Assembly: GCF_900491745.1 (NCBI RefSeq)
Contig: NZ_UETR01000002.1
Location: forward strand, 62,001 to 126,000
Direction of reading: 5' to 3'
From: Amarolinea aalborgensis
GTDB lineage: Bacteria; Chloroflexota; Anaerolineae; SSC4; Amarolineaceae
DNA: 64,000 nt
A program made the position numbers and the translations under genes. This document shows positions 40,119 to 48,396 of this stretch, piece by piece; position 1 is the stretch's first letter, and each line of letters opens with the position of its first letter. Under the pieces are notes generated by a model. The model worked only from the letters and a program-made list of their open reading frames with translations, did no database searches and was not told the origin of the DNA.

Positions 40119-41812
40119 ATGTTGTTCGAACAGCTTGATCTAGATCAGCTCCAGGATATAGCGCAGGCCAAGCGTGCCATCGTTGGGTTGCTGAACTTGG
40201 TTGAGGATCTGCAGGCGACGGTGCGCCAGTTGCAAGCCGAGGTGCAGCGACTGCGCGACGAGAACAACCACCTGAAGGGTGAACAAGGCAAGCCGGATAT
40301 CAAGCCCAATCGGCGTGGCAAGACGCCTGGGGCAGATAAGAACCACTCGTCAGAGGCCGAGCGGCGCAAGCCACAGGCATGGCAGAAGGGCAGCAAGCTG
40401 GCCAAGATCACGATTGATCGCGAAGAAGTGCTGACGGTTGATAAGACGCAACTGCCTGCCGATGCGGAGTTCAAGGGTTACGAAGACAGCGTTGTGCAGG
40501 ATGTGGTCATCCACACCGACAACGTGCTGTACCACAAAGAGAAGTACTACTCACCGAGCGAGCGCCGGGTGTATCTGGCGGCACTGCCGCCGGGCTACAC
40601 AGGACAGTTTGGGCCGGGGATCAAAGCGCTGGCGTTGGTGCAGTATTTCGCCTGCAACGTGGCCGAGCCGAAGATCCTGGAGTTCTTCGCCAATGTTGGT
40701 ATCCAACTGTCGGCGGGTGAGTTGTCGAACTGGCTGATCAAAGACTGGCCGGACCTGCACGCCGAGAAGGCTGCCATCTACGAAGCGGGACTGCGCAGCA
40801 GCCCGTGGCAACACCTGGACGATACGGCAACGCGGGTCAATGGCCAGAATGAGCATTGTCATGTGGTATGTAATCCGCTGTATACGGCGTACTTCACGAC
40901 GGCCCACAAAGACCGGCTGACCATTGTGGACGTACTGCGTAATCTGCACGTCCGTACCTTCCGGGTCAATGCCGAAGCCATCAGTTTTCTGTACGTGTTC
41001 GGCTTGGCGCAGCGCACCGTACGCATCGTACAAGGTCTGCCGCAAGACCAGGACTTGAGTGAAGCCGAGTTCAAAGCTCTGTTGGACGAACGTCTGCCGG
41101 CCCTGGGGCCGCAGCAGCGGTCGCACATCTTGGAAGCGGCGACCGTTGCCTCCTACCATGCCCAATTGGAGTTCCCGGTCGTCAAACTCCTGCTGTGCGA
41201 TGACGCTCCCCAATTCAACTGGGTGACTGAGCAACTGGCGCTGTGTTGGATTCACGAAGGCCGCCACTACAAGAAACTTGACCCGAGCAGTCCGCCGTTC
41301 CGCAACCTCTTGACCGAGTTTACCAAGCAGTTCTGGAAATACTACGACGAACTGCTGACCTACCGTCAGCAGCCCAGCACAGACGAGAAAGCGCGACTCG
41401 AGACCAAGTTCGATACCTTGTTCGCCACGGTGACTGGCTACCGAGCCTTGGATGAGCGCATTGAAAAGACCAAGTTCAAGAAGACCAACCTCTTGCTGGT
41501 CCTCGACCATCCCGAAATCCCGCTGCACAACAACCCGGCCGAACTGGGTGCCCGCCAGCGCGTGCGCAAACGTGATGTCAGCTTTGGCCCGCGTACGCAC
41601 GATGGCGCCAACGCTTGGGATACCTTTATGACTCTGACGGCCACAGCCAAGAAGCTGGGCGTCAGCATCTATCGCTACATCCATGATCGCGTGTCTGGCG
41701 CCTGCCAGATGCCTGATCTCGCCGACCTCATCACGCAGCGCGCCATCGAACTGTCACTCGGCGCTTCCTGGGAACCGACATAACTGGTCCCCCCGGATTA
41801 TTGAGAAGATAC
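39968..41812 (+). mobile_element. IS66-family-like insertion sequence (1845 bp) with 8-bp target duplication
   Basis: The terminal inverted repeats are GTATCTTCTCAATAAACCGG and, reversed, GTATCTTCTCAATAATCCGG. The flanking 8-bp duplication is GAGAAAAC (39960-39967 and 41813-41820), the size expected for IS66. The tail of repeat D is restored when the element is removed. One transposase gene is present and no tnpA/tnpB. Confidence 0.9.
40119..41783 (+). CDS. IS66-family (TnpC-like) transposase
   Basis: A 554-residue protein starting with a helical coiled-coil leader (DLVEDLQATVRQLQAEVQRLRDENNHLKGE), followed by a lysine-rich zinc-binding-like region and the DDE core. Residues of the catalytic core are in SSPWQHLDDTATRVNG and, near the C-terminus, LHNNPAELGARQRVRKRDVSFGPRT. 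This matches single-gene IS66 relatives of the ISBst12 group. It is intact and could be active. The ATG is preceded by GGTGGTGAGGG. Confidence 0.87.
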   Translation: MLFEQLDLDQLQDIAQAKRAIVGLLNLVEDLQATVRQLQAEVQRLRDENNHLKGEQGKPDIKPNRRGKTPGADKNHSSEAERRKPQAWQKGSKLAKITIDREEVLTVDKTQLPADAEFKGYEDSVVQDVVIHTDNVLYHKEKYYSPSERRVYLAALPPGYTGQFGPGIKALALVQYFACNVAEPKILEFFANVGIQLSAGELSNWLIKDWPDLHAEKAAIYEAGLRSSPWQHLDDTATRVNGQNEHCHVVCNPLYTAYFTTAHKDRLTIVDVLRNLHVRTFRVNAEAISFLYVFGLAQRTVRIVQGLPQDQDLSEAEFKALLDERLPALGPQQRSHILEAATVASYHAQLEFPVVKLLLCDDAPQFNWVTEQLALCWIHEGRHYKKLDPSSPPFRNLLTEFTKQFWKYYDELLTYRQQPSTDEKARLETKFDTLFATVTGYRALDERIEKTKFKKTNLLLVLDHPEIPLHNNPAELGARQRVRKRDVSFGPRTHDGANAWDTFMTLTATAKKLGVSIYRYIHDRVSGACQMPDLADLITQRAIELSLGASWEPT

Positions 41813-41832
41813 GAGAAAACGGACGTGAGATC

Positions 41833-42060
41833 ATGAACATCGAGGAGACTCTAATGCAACGAATGCGCACCTTGCCTGTTGCTCGACAGGTCGAGGTCCT
41901 TGACTTCGCGGACTTCCTCAGTCGAAAGTCAACTGCCAGCAGGACCCGACGCAACCCCATTGGCTTGTTCGCCGGACTTGGCGTTGACATCAGCACCCAG
42001 GACATCGAAGACACACGGTTGGAATTGTGGAAGCATTTCCCTCGAGACATTGAATTATGA
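41833..42060 (+). CDS. VapB-type antitoxin (DUF2281-like), copy 2
   Basis: A 75-residue near-copy of the gene at 36513 (one residue change, IEDTRLE). Its upstream tail is cut by the IS66-like element, whose right end lies 20 bases before the start, so its original promoter region is displaced by two insertion sequences. Expression may now depend on the IS. Confidence 0.85.
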   Translation: MNIEETLMQRMRTLPVARQVEVLDFADFLSRKSTASRTRRNPIGLFAGLGVDISTQDIEDTRLELWKHFPRDIEL

Positions 42061-42458
42061 GCGCTGTGGTTGTTGACACCCACGCAGTTGTCTGGCTTCT
42101 GTTCAGCCCGCAAAGGCTGTCACCAGATGCTCTGGCTGCGCTGCGCGGCGCTATCGACGCGGGCGAATCCATCTATGTAGCCTCGATCTCGTTGGTAGAA
42201 GTCGCCTACCTGGCAGAGAAGGGTCGGCTACCACGTGAGGTTTTTGAGCGCCTCGTGGGCGAGTTACTTCGACCGGACAGCGGGTTGATGGTAGTGCCAC
42301 TGGATCTATCTATCGCTCTGGCGCTCGAGAACATTCCGCGCAGCGATGTCCCAGAAATGCCCGATCGGGTGATTGCAGCAACGGCATTCTACTTGGGATT
42401 GCCGCTGGTAACGCGCGACTTGCGAATCCGAGCCGCCGCGGTCGCGACCATTTGGTAG
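42057..42458 (+). CDS. VapC-type PIN-domain RNase toxin, copy 2
   Basis: A 133-residue near-copy of the gene at 36737, with changes such as VVVDTHA for VVADTHA and RLPREVF for RLSREVF. The PIN acidic residues are intact. It overlaps its antitoxin by 4 bases and is followed after 25 bases by repeat E, exactly as copy 1 is by repeat C. Confidence 0.9.
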   Translation: MSAVVVDTHAVVWLLFSPQRLSPDALAALRGAIDAGESIYVASISLVEVAYLAEKGRLPREVFERLVGELLRPDSGLMVVPLDLSIALALENIPRSDVPEMPDRVIAATAFYLGLPLVTRDLRIRAAAVATIW

Positions 42459-42483
42459 CAATTTCATTCCCAAAATCAGCTGC

Positions 42484-42709
42484 TACGACCGCATGGTCAG
42501 CCTGGTTGGAGCGCATGTTGGAACTGCACAAGAAGCTGGCGGCTGAGCAGACGCGTGGTGACTTTGGCCGCAGTCAAAGCGCCGAGCATGTCAAGACGGT
42601 GCTGCAGCGCCAGATCGAGGCGACGGATCGGCAGATTGATACGCTGGTTTGTGAGCTCTATGGGCTGACGGCGGAGGAGATCAACGTGGTGGTGGGCGCA
42701 GAACAGTAG
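42484..42709 (+). repeat. Direct repeat E of the RM gene 3' end
   Basis: It begins TACGACCGCATGGTCAGCC, carries the ~30-base insertion and is open to TAG 42709. It is more diverged from copy C in its 3' half than the two vapBC copies are from each other. A short version of the tail (CTTGCCAGGGCGTGGGATTT) follows it. Confidence 0.87.
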
Positions 42710-42803
42710 CCGTTGCGGCCTTGCCAGGGCGTGGGATTTGCGGTAAAGTAGTGCTGGCGTAAACAATACGGCTATTGACGGACTGTGATAGCGAGGAGGA
42801 TCG

Positions 42804-43046
42804 GTGCACATTGTCTACACCCACCACGCCAAACAACGGATGCTCCAGCGTAAAGTCAGTGATGAACAGGTTGCTGAGACACTGGAGTCGCCAGATGAAC
42901 TCCTCTTTGGCGAGAGCGGTGAGGAAATTGCCATCAAGCGGTTTGGAATCTGGAAAGTGCGCGTCGTCTATCAAGAAACGACCGCAGGTTTCGTTATCTA
43001 TACTGTGATGAAGCCTCGGATACATAAGACAAGGGGTGAGAGGTGA
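42804..43046 (+). CDS. DUF4258 protein, probable toxin
   Basis: An 80-residue protein starting at GTG with GAGGAGG 5 bases upstream. VYTHHAKQRMLQRKVSDEQVAETLESPDE and later RVVYQETTAGFVIYTVM match DUF4258, a RelE-like fold found next to DUF2283 genes. The pair is the last module of the array. It is probably an mRNA-interferase-type toxin, inferred from the pairing. Confidence 0.78.
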   Translation: MHIVYTHHAKQRMLQRKVSDEQVAETLESPDELLFGESGEEIAIKRFGIWKVRVVYQETTAGFVIYTVMKPRIHKTRGER

Positions 43047-43049
43047 GAA

Positions 43050-43268
43050 ATGCAAATTGACTATGATCCGCAGGCAGACGCGATCTATGTCCGGCTGCGC
43101 GCGGGCGAAGTTGATGACACGTTGACCGTCGGAAAGTACATCTACGTTGACGTGGACGAGGACGGTGTGCCCCTGGGGCTGGAAATCCTGTTTGCAGGAC
43201 GAGTTCTGGCCGGACAAGATTTGACTAGCGTCACGGTTAACCTGAACCGGGTGGCCCAGCCAGCTTGA
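43050..43268 (+). CDS. DUF2283 protein, probable antitoxin
   Basis: A 72-residue protein with the DUF2283 signature: IDYDPQADAIYVRLRAGEV near the N-terminus and VDVDEDGVPLGLEILFA. DUF2283 and DUF4258 genes commonly form two-gene modules. It follows the DUF4258 gene by 3 bases and precedes the phosphatase gene by 10. Confidence 0.82.
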   Translation: MQIDYDPQADAIYVRLRAGEVDDTLTVGKYIYVDVDEDGVPLGLEILFAGRVLAGQDLTSVTVNLNRVAQPA

Positions 43269-43278
43269 GTCCTCGATA

Positions 43279-43791
43279 ATGATCCAAGTTCTCTTCATCT
43301 GCCTGGGCAATATCTGCCGCTCGCCCATGGCCGAAGCGGTCTTCCGCCGCCTGGTGACGCAGGCCGGACTGGAAAACAAAATTGACATCCTGTCGGCGGG
43401 CACGAGCCAGTGGCACGTGGGCGAGGAAGCGCACCGCGGTACGCTGGCTGTCCTGCGCCGTGCGGGCATTGAGCACCACGGCCGCGCCCGCCAGGTCACG
43501 ACCACCGATCTGCGCGTGGCCGATTACGTCATTGCCATGGATCAGGACAATATCTTTGACCTGCAGCGCCTGGATACGCGCGGCGATCTCGCCGGTAAGG
43601 TGCACCGCCTGTTGGAGTTTGCTCCCCCTAACTTTCCCCGTGACGTACCCGATCCGTACTATGACAATAACTTCGACTACACCTATAAGCTGGTAGAGGC
43701 GGGCTGCCGCGGCCTCTTGGCATTTGTTCAGGAAAGGCTGAACGTAGACTTGAGAGCGAAGATCGGAGACCCGAGACCAGAGACCGGCTGA
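43279..43791 (+). CDS. Low-molecular-weight protein-tyrosine phosphatase
   Basis: A 170-residue protein with the P-loop CLGNICRS (C8-x5-R14) near the N-terminus and the general-acid loop DVPDPYY near residue 124. It should hydrolyse phosphotyrosine (arsenate reductase activity is an alternative for the fold). The family usually ends near residue 155; here a ~15-residue tail (RAKIGDPRPETG) runs into a GGAGATC-type repeat, so the natural C-terminus may have been extended by repeat sequence. Confidence 0.9.
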   Translation: MIQVLFICLGNICRSPMAEAVFRRLVTQAGLENKIDILSAGTSQWHVGEEAHRGTLAVLRRAGIEHHGRARQVTTTDLRVADYVIAMDQDNIFDLQRLDTRGDLAGKVHRLLEFAPPNFPRDVPDPYYDNNFDYTYKLVEAGCRGLLAFVQERLNVDLRAKIGDPRPETG

Positions 43792-43884
43792 AGGCGAGAA
43801 CATTCGTGATCTCCAATCTCCGATCTCCGATCTCTGGTCCTTAATTTTTAATTTCCCTCTTAGCAGTTTTCCCCTTGGAGCGAC

Positions 43885-45537
43885 ATGACACCACGCCAAC
43901 GATTGGGAATTATCACCGACGGGGCTTTCAATGCGACGCTGACGGCGCGGCTGGAGGCTGGCGTCTCCACCGAGGGCTTGAGCATCGGCAGCTTTGTGAT
44001 CGTGGAGGGCGAGGATCATCTCTACTTCAGCACAATCAGCGATCTACAGCTGCGCGTGACCGATCCGGGCCTGCTCAGCGCGCCGCCCAGCGCGGCCTCC
44101 ACCTTCGTGCGTGAAGCGCTCACCGGCACCAGCACCTACGCCGTGGTGCAAGTCAAGCCGATGCTGATGATCAAGAAGCCCTCAGCCGATCCGCTGGCCT
44201 TTGTAGATCAGCTGGCCCGGCCGGAGCCCGTGCGCACGATTCCGATGCACTTCGCGATTCTGCGCCACGCGGACGAGAGCGATTTCGAGCTGGTCTTTGG
44301 CCGCGAGGGCGGCAAGTTCTTTGCCATGGGCACGCCGCTGGTCGGCGCGGATTTGCCAATCAGCCTGGATCTAGAGCGCCTGCTCGAACGCTCCAATGGC
44401 GTCTTCGGCCAGTCAGGCACCGGCAAGTCCTTCCTCACCCGCCTGCTGCTCTGCGGCGTCGTGCACCGCAAGGTAGGCGTCAATCTGATTTTCGACATGC
44501 ACGATGAGTACGCGTTTGGCAAGCAGTCCGAAGATAAGGTGATCGTCAAAGGCCTCAAGGAACTGTTTGGCACCCGCGTACAGGTCTGGTCATTGAGTGA
44601 AGCGGCCTCGCGCCGCGCCGGCCGTCGCGTTGACGCCACCCTGCGTATTGGTCTCAACCAGATCGAGGCCGACGATATCCTGCTCCTGCGCGAGGAATTG
44701 GACCTCAACGAGACGGCTGAGACCACGATTGCCCTGCTGGAACGGGAATTTCACGGCGACTGGCTTACGCGCCTGCTCGCCATGGAGCCTGGGGAGATGA
44801 AGGAGTGGGCCGAGCACGCCAACGCCAGTTCGGCGGCCCTGGGCGCGCTGCAGCGCAAGCTGCACCTGGTGGAGCGTCGCCCATTCGTTGTGCCGCAGGC
44901 GGAATTCAAGGCCATTGACGAAATCGTGGCCCTCCTTGATCGCGGCACGCACGTCATCCTGCACTTCGGCAGTGATGCGCGCAGCCTCGACCACATGCTT
45001 GTCGCCAATATCGTCACCCGCCGCGTGCGCGAGCTGTACGTGCAGAAGATCGAGAAGTATATGGAATCACGGCAGGAATCGGATGCGCCGAAACCCCTGA
45101 TGATCACTCTGGAAGAGGCGCACAAGTTCCTCAATCCCCGCGCGGCCCGCCAGACCATCTTCGGGACCATTGCGCGCGAACTGCGCAAGTACCGCGTCAC
45201 GCTGATGGTCGTAGACCAGCGGCCGAGCGGCATTGATCCGGAAGTTCTTTCACAGTTGGGCACGCGCGTCACCGGTAAACTGACCGAAGAGCGCGATATC
45301 GAAGCGGTGTTGACCGGCGTTGCCAACCGCGCCGCGGTGCGCGCGATGCTCGAAGCTCTGGACACCAAGCAGCAGATTCTCATGGTCGGTCATGCCGTGC
45401 CGATGCCCATTGTGCTGCGCACCCGGCGCTATGACGAGGCGTTCTACCGCGCCGTCACGATGGATTCTCCGCGCGAGGCTGACCACGCGCCCGTGCGCAG
45501 CTTCACGCAAGATTTGGACGATCTTTTTGGCGCCTGA
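43885..45537 (+). CDS. HerA-like ATPase/translocase
   Basis: A 550-residue protein. An N-terminal HAS-barrel-like domain (about residues 1-130) precedes the P-loop GQSGTGKSFL near 174. Walker B is LMITLEEAHKF near 410, followed by the helicase-like VVDQRPSGIDPEVLSQ segment and a C-terminal strand. HerA hexamers translocate DNA and work with NurA nuclease in archaea, and with other effectors in bacteria. No NurA or other nuclease gene lies beside it here. The start ATG is preceded by a GGAGCGAC site. Confidence 0.87.
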   Translation: MTPRQRLGIITDGAFNATLTARLEAGVSTEGLSIGSFVIVEGEDHLYFSTISDLQLRVTDPGLLSAPPSAASTFVREALTGTSTYAVVQVKPMLMIKKPSADPLAFVDQLARPEPVRTIPMHFAILRHADESDFELVFGREGGKFFAMGTPLVGADLPISLDLERLLERSNGVFGQSGTGKSFLTRLLLCGVVHRKVGVNLIFDMHDEYAFGKQSEDKVIVKGLKELFGTRVQVWSLSEAASRRAGRRVDATLRIGLNQIEADDILLLREELDLNETAETTIALLEREFHGDWLTRLLAMEPGEMKEWAEHANASSAALGALQRKLHLVERRPFVVPQAEFKAIDEIVALLDRGTHVILHFGSDARSLDHMLVANIVTRRVRELYVQKIEKYMESRQESDAPKPLMITLEEAHKFLNPRAARQTIFGTIARELRKYRVTLMVVDQRPSGIDPEVLSQLGTRVTGKLTEERDIEAVLTGVANRAAVRAMLEALDTKQQILMVGHAVPMPIVLRTRRYDEAFYRAVTMDSPREADHAPVRSFTQDLDDLFGA

Positions 45538-45653
45538 GCGCGAGTTTTGCCGCGGCGCTTTCGTTAGACCCTCCCAACCGGCCATCTACGAACAGCAGCA
45601 TCGCTGTATCCTGCCTGGCCGCCATGGTGGAATGTAGAAATGGGAGGATTGGT

Positions 45654-46043
45654 ATGGCGAACTTGAATCGTGTGCAGTTGATCGGCCGCCTGGGCCGCGA
45701 TCCGGAGGTGCGTTACACCCCGAACGGGACGCAGGTCGTATCGTTTTCGCTGGCCGTTGATCGCATCTGGAAAGGCCAGGAGGGCGAGCGCAAACAGGCC
45801 ACGGAGTGGTTCAACATAGAGGCCTGGGGGCACCTGGCCGAAATTAGCCAGCAATACCTGAAAAAAGGGCACCTGGCGTATGTGGAAGGCGAACTTCGCA
45901 ATGATCAGTGGGTGGACGACAAGGGCGAAAAACGTTCACGCATGAAGATTCACATGAACGGACTGCAATTCCTGGAACCGCGACGCCAGGATGAGCCGCC
46001 GCCCCCGCCGATGGAAGAGCCTGCCACAGAGGAACCGTTCTAG
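45654..46043 (+). CDS. ssb: Single-stranded DNA-binding protein
   Basis: A 129-residue protein beginning MANLNRVQLIGRLGRDPEVRYTPNG, the OB-fold signature of SSB, with ATEWFNIEAWG and KKGHLAYVEGEL later. The C-terminus is proline-rich and ends in an acidic, phenylalanine-terminated tail (EEPF), as needed for partner binding. The ATG at 45654 has GGGAGGA 6 bases upstream. It should function in replication with the primosome genes downstream. Confidence 0.95.
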   Translation: MANLNRVQLIGRLGRDPEVRYTPNGTQVVSFSLAVDRIWKGQEGERKQATEWFNIEAWGHLAEISQQYLKKGHLAYVEGELRNDQWVDDKGEKRSRMKIHMNGLQFLEPRRQDEPPPPPMEEPATEEPF

Positions 46044-46190
46044 GAAGGATACCGGAGATTGGAGATCGGAGATCGGAGATCGGAATGGGCCTGTTGGCTG
46101 CTGATTCGGTGAATCCGGTCAGTCTGCTGATCCGGTGAATCCGGTGGGTCGGCCGACCCTCGCAAACCTGTGAATCCTGAAAATCCTGTG
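46044..46190. repeat. Low-complexity intergenic repeats
   Basis: Direct GGAGATC repeats (about 46052-46080), then GATCCGGTGAATCCGGT and AATCCTG/AAATCCTG repeats. No gene is seen. The GGAGATC family recurs near 43755-43840. Confidence 0.6.
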
Positions 46191-46230
46191 AATCCTGTCC
46201 CATTTGGATGGGGTGAACAGGATTTTTCTT
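46191..46230 (+). terminator. Terminator between ssb and the converging protease gene
   Basis: AATCCTGTCCCAT (46191-46203) pairs with ATGGG and ACAGGATT (46208-46224, 4-base bulge), followed by TTTCTTTC. Confidence 0.75.
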
Positions 46231-46254
46231 TCGGCGGCGGCAGCTTTCGGGTGC

Positions 46255-48192
46255 TCAGGGCGCGATCGCCCATACCGTGAGGTTGTCGAAATCCATGCGC
46301 ACCTGGCCCTGGTCGAAGCTGGCCGCGAAGAGGGCCGCGCTGCCCGCATCGAACGTGGCGTCTTCGACGGTTGCCAGCACGCGGCCGTTGACGATGACCT
46401 TGAACTCCTTACCACGCGCCTCGACCCGCAGCCGATTCAAATAGCCAAGTTTGAGAATGCTGTCTGACGGCGTCCAGGGAATGATCTGCTGCCACTGACC
46501 GCTGACCAGGCGGGCAAAACTGTACGATCCTTGCGAGGTCAGCCCCACGTAGTAAAAATTGCTGTCATCGCGCTGGCGCAAGATCAGGCCATACGCGCCG
46601 CCGCTTGGCCCGTCCGTCTGACCTGCTTCCACTTCAATCACCACATTGTCGTAACGCCCTGGAATGACCTGGCTGATCAGACTTTGCGGCTGACGTGCGA
46701 TCAGGTAATAGCGCCCTTCAGCTAGACCGCGCTGCGCCTGGCTGTCTTCGCTGGTAGGCCATGCGGGATCGCTGCGGCCAAAATCCTCGCTCAGCAGCAT
46801 GTTCAAGGCCGGCGTTGGCGTCACCCCCCGTGTTTCCAGGCCGCGCAGCGCCGCGTCAACGCCGCCAAGCAGAATCAGCAGTGAACACAGGCAGACCAGA
46901 AGGCCGGCCAGGGCCAGGCCCGCGCCCACCAATCCCCGCGACAGGGTGCGCCGCGGCGGCCGATCAGCCGCATACAGGGCGAACGGCGCATCAGCCGCCG
47001 CCGCCCAGGGGGTCCGGGGCTGCGCGGCGCCCGTCAGATCGCTTGCCGAATGTCCCACGCGGAAGGCCGCGTAGGCGTCGCCGCGACCCGCGCCCTGCAT
47101 CTGCGCATTGCGCCCCAGGTCCTTGGCCCCGGCCAGCAGATGCGCTTTGACCTCGGCGGGGGTTAGATTGGGGTCTGCTTCGAGGAGCAGGGCCGCGACG
47201 CCGCTGGCATGCGCGGTCGCCATACTGCTGCCAGATGCCTCCGTGTATGACTCGCCCTGACTGGCGCCCATGGTCGTCCCCCGCGCGCGGGCCGAGGTGA
47301 TGAGCGTGCCGGGGAAGAGGATGTCAGGCTTGATGCGTCCGTCCGCCGTTGGCCCGCGCGCGGAAAACTCGGCTACGCCATCCGCGTCCGTGCTGGCGCC
47401 CACGGTAATGACCTGACGTGCACAGCCGGGGGCGCCGACGGTGTGCGGCGTCGGGCCGGCATTGCCCGCCGCCACGCACACAACCACCCCTTGCTGTACG
47501 GCTGCATCACAGAAGAGCGACAGCGCGTCGCTGCCATCGCCGAAATGCTCGCTGCTGAGCGATAGGTTGACGACGCGTGCTCCCTGCATCACCGCCCAAT
47601 CTAGGCCAGCCATCACATCGCTTGACCAACCGGCGCCGCGGTCGTCCATGACTTTGGCCACGAGGAGCGCCGCGCCGGGCGCAACGCCGACAAAACGGCC
47701 TGCACTGGCCTGACCGTTTCCGGCGACAATGCCCGCCACATGGGTTCCGTGTCCCAGGCGGTCAAGCAGATTATCGCCCACAAAGACGGCCGAGCCAACC
47801 ACCCGCCCGCGCAGATCGGGATGCGATACATCAAGCCCGGTGTCGAGCAGCGCCACGCGCACGCCGCGTCCCGCTGCGCCCATACTCCACAACCGCGGCG
47901 CCTGAATCAGCGGCGCAGAAAAATCGAGGCAGACCTGAACCGGCAGGTCATACCAGATCTGTTCAATGGCTGGATCGTCGAGAAGGGAGTAGATTTGACC
48001 TGGTGTGGTCAAGAGCGCGGCCATCGGTAGAAGCCGATACTGATAGCGAACTGCGGCGACAGTCCCGCCAGCGCTGAACGAGGGCTGCAGGCCACGACTC
48101 GTGTCCAGGCGCACAATCACTGGTATGGTCTGGTCGGGTTCGGCCTGCTCGATCTGCGCTTGCAGCAATGGGTCTAATTTCTGCCGGTTCAT
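46255..48192 (-). CDS. Membrane-anchored subtilisin-like serine protease
   Basis: A 645-residue protein from the ATG at 48192 (AAGGACAGGG upstream). The subtilase triad is visible: Asp117 in LLDTGLDVSHPD, His148 in GHGTHVAG and Ser323 in SGSSMATAHASG. The oxyanion asparagine is in AAGNAGPTPH. A single hydrophobic helix at 421-444 divides the protease from a C-terminal beta-rich domain of about 200 residues resembling LamG/DUF1080-type folds (FYYVGLTSQGSYSFAR). There is no clear N-terminal signal peptide, so whether the protease faces inside or outside is uncertain. Confidence 0.88.
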   Translation of the reverse strand: MNRQKLDPLLQAQIEQAEPDQTIPVIVRLDTSRGLQPSFSAGGTVAAVRYQYRLLPMAALLTTPGQIYSLLDDPAIEQIWYDLPVQVCLDFSAPLIQAPRLWSMGAAGRGVRVALLDTGLDVSHPDLRGRVVGSAVFVGDNLLDRLGHGTHVAGIVAGNGQASAGRFVGVAPGAALLVAKVMDDRGAGWSSDVMAGLDWAVMQGARVVNLSLSSEHFGDGSDALSLFCDAAVQQGVVVCVAAGNAGPTPHTVGAPGCARQVITVGASTDADGVAEFSARGPTADGRIKPDILFPGTLITSARARGTTMGASQGESYTEASGSSMATAHASGVAALLLEADPNLTPAEVKAHLLAGAKDLGRNAQMQGAGRGDAYAAFRVGHSASDLTGAAQPRTPWAAAADAPFALYAADRPPRRTLSRGLVGAGLALAGLLVCLCSLLILLGGVDAALRGLETRGVTPTPALNMLLSEDFGRSDPAWPTSEDSQAQRGLAEGRYYLIARQPQSLISQVIPGRYDNVVIEVEAGQTDGPSGGAYGLILRQRDDSNFYYVGLTSQGSYSFARLVSGQWQQIIPWTPSDSILKLGYLNRLRVEARGKEFKVIVNGRVLATVEDATFDAGSAALFAASFDQGQVRMDFDNLTVWAIAP

Positions 48193-48246
48193 CCCTGTCC
48201 TTGCGGGTTCGATTTGTGCTGGCTGGTTGCCAGAATCACAGCCGCG

Positions 48247-48275
48247 ATTATACCATTGCGCCCCCACATCTCCAA
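48247..48275 (-). promoter_or_regulatory. Promoter of the subtilase gene
   Basis: On the minus strand TTGGAG (48275-48270), 17-base spacer, TATAAT (48252-48247). It lies back to back with the plus-strand promoter at 48286. Confidence 0.65.
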
Positions 48276-48285
48276 CTGCCCAACT

Positions 48286-48314
48286 TTGGTGCGACTTAGG
48301 GCTTGTGGTATAAT
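48286..48314 (+). promoter_or_regulatory. Promoter of the bifunctional-nuclease-family gene
   Basis: TTGGTG (48286-48291), 17-base spacer, TATAAT (48309-48314), about 80 bases before the gene start at 48397. Confidence 0.7.
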
Positions 48315-48396
48315 CGCTATGGCGCGGCAGACGCCAGCGCGCTCCGCAGGCTATGCTGGAGCTTGCACATGTCCAACCGCTTTCGAGGAGGGCCGC

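Noticed and set aside
46080..46200. Possible short CRISPR or variable-number array
   Set aside because: The repeat units are 7-9 bases, degenerate, and without spacers.
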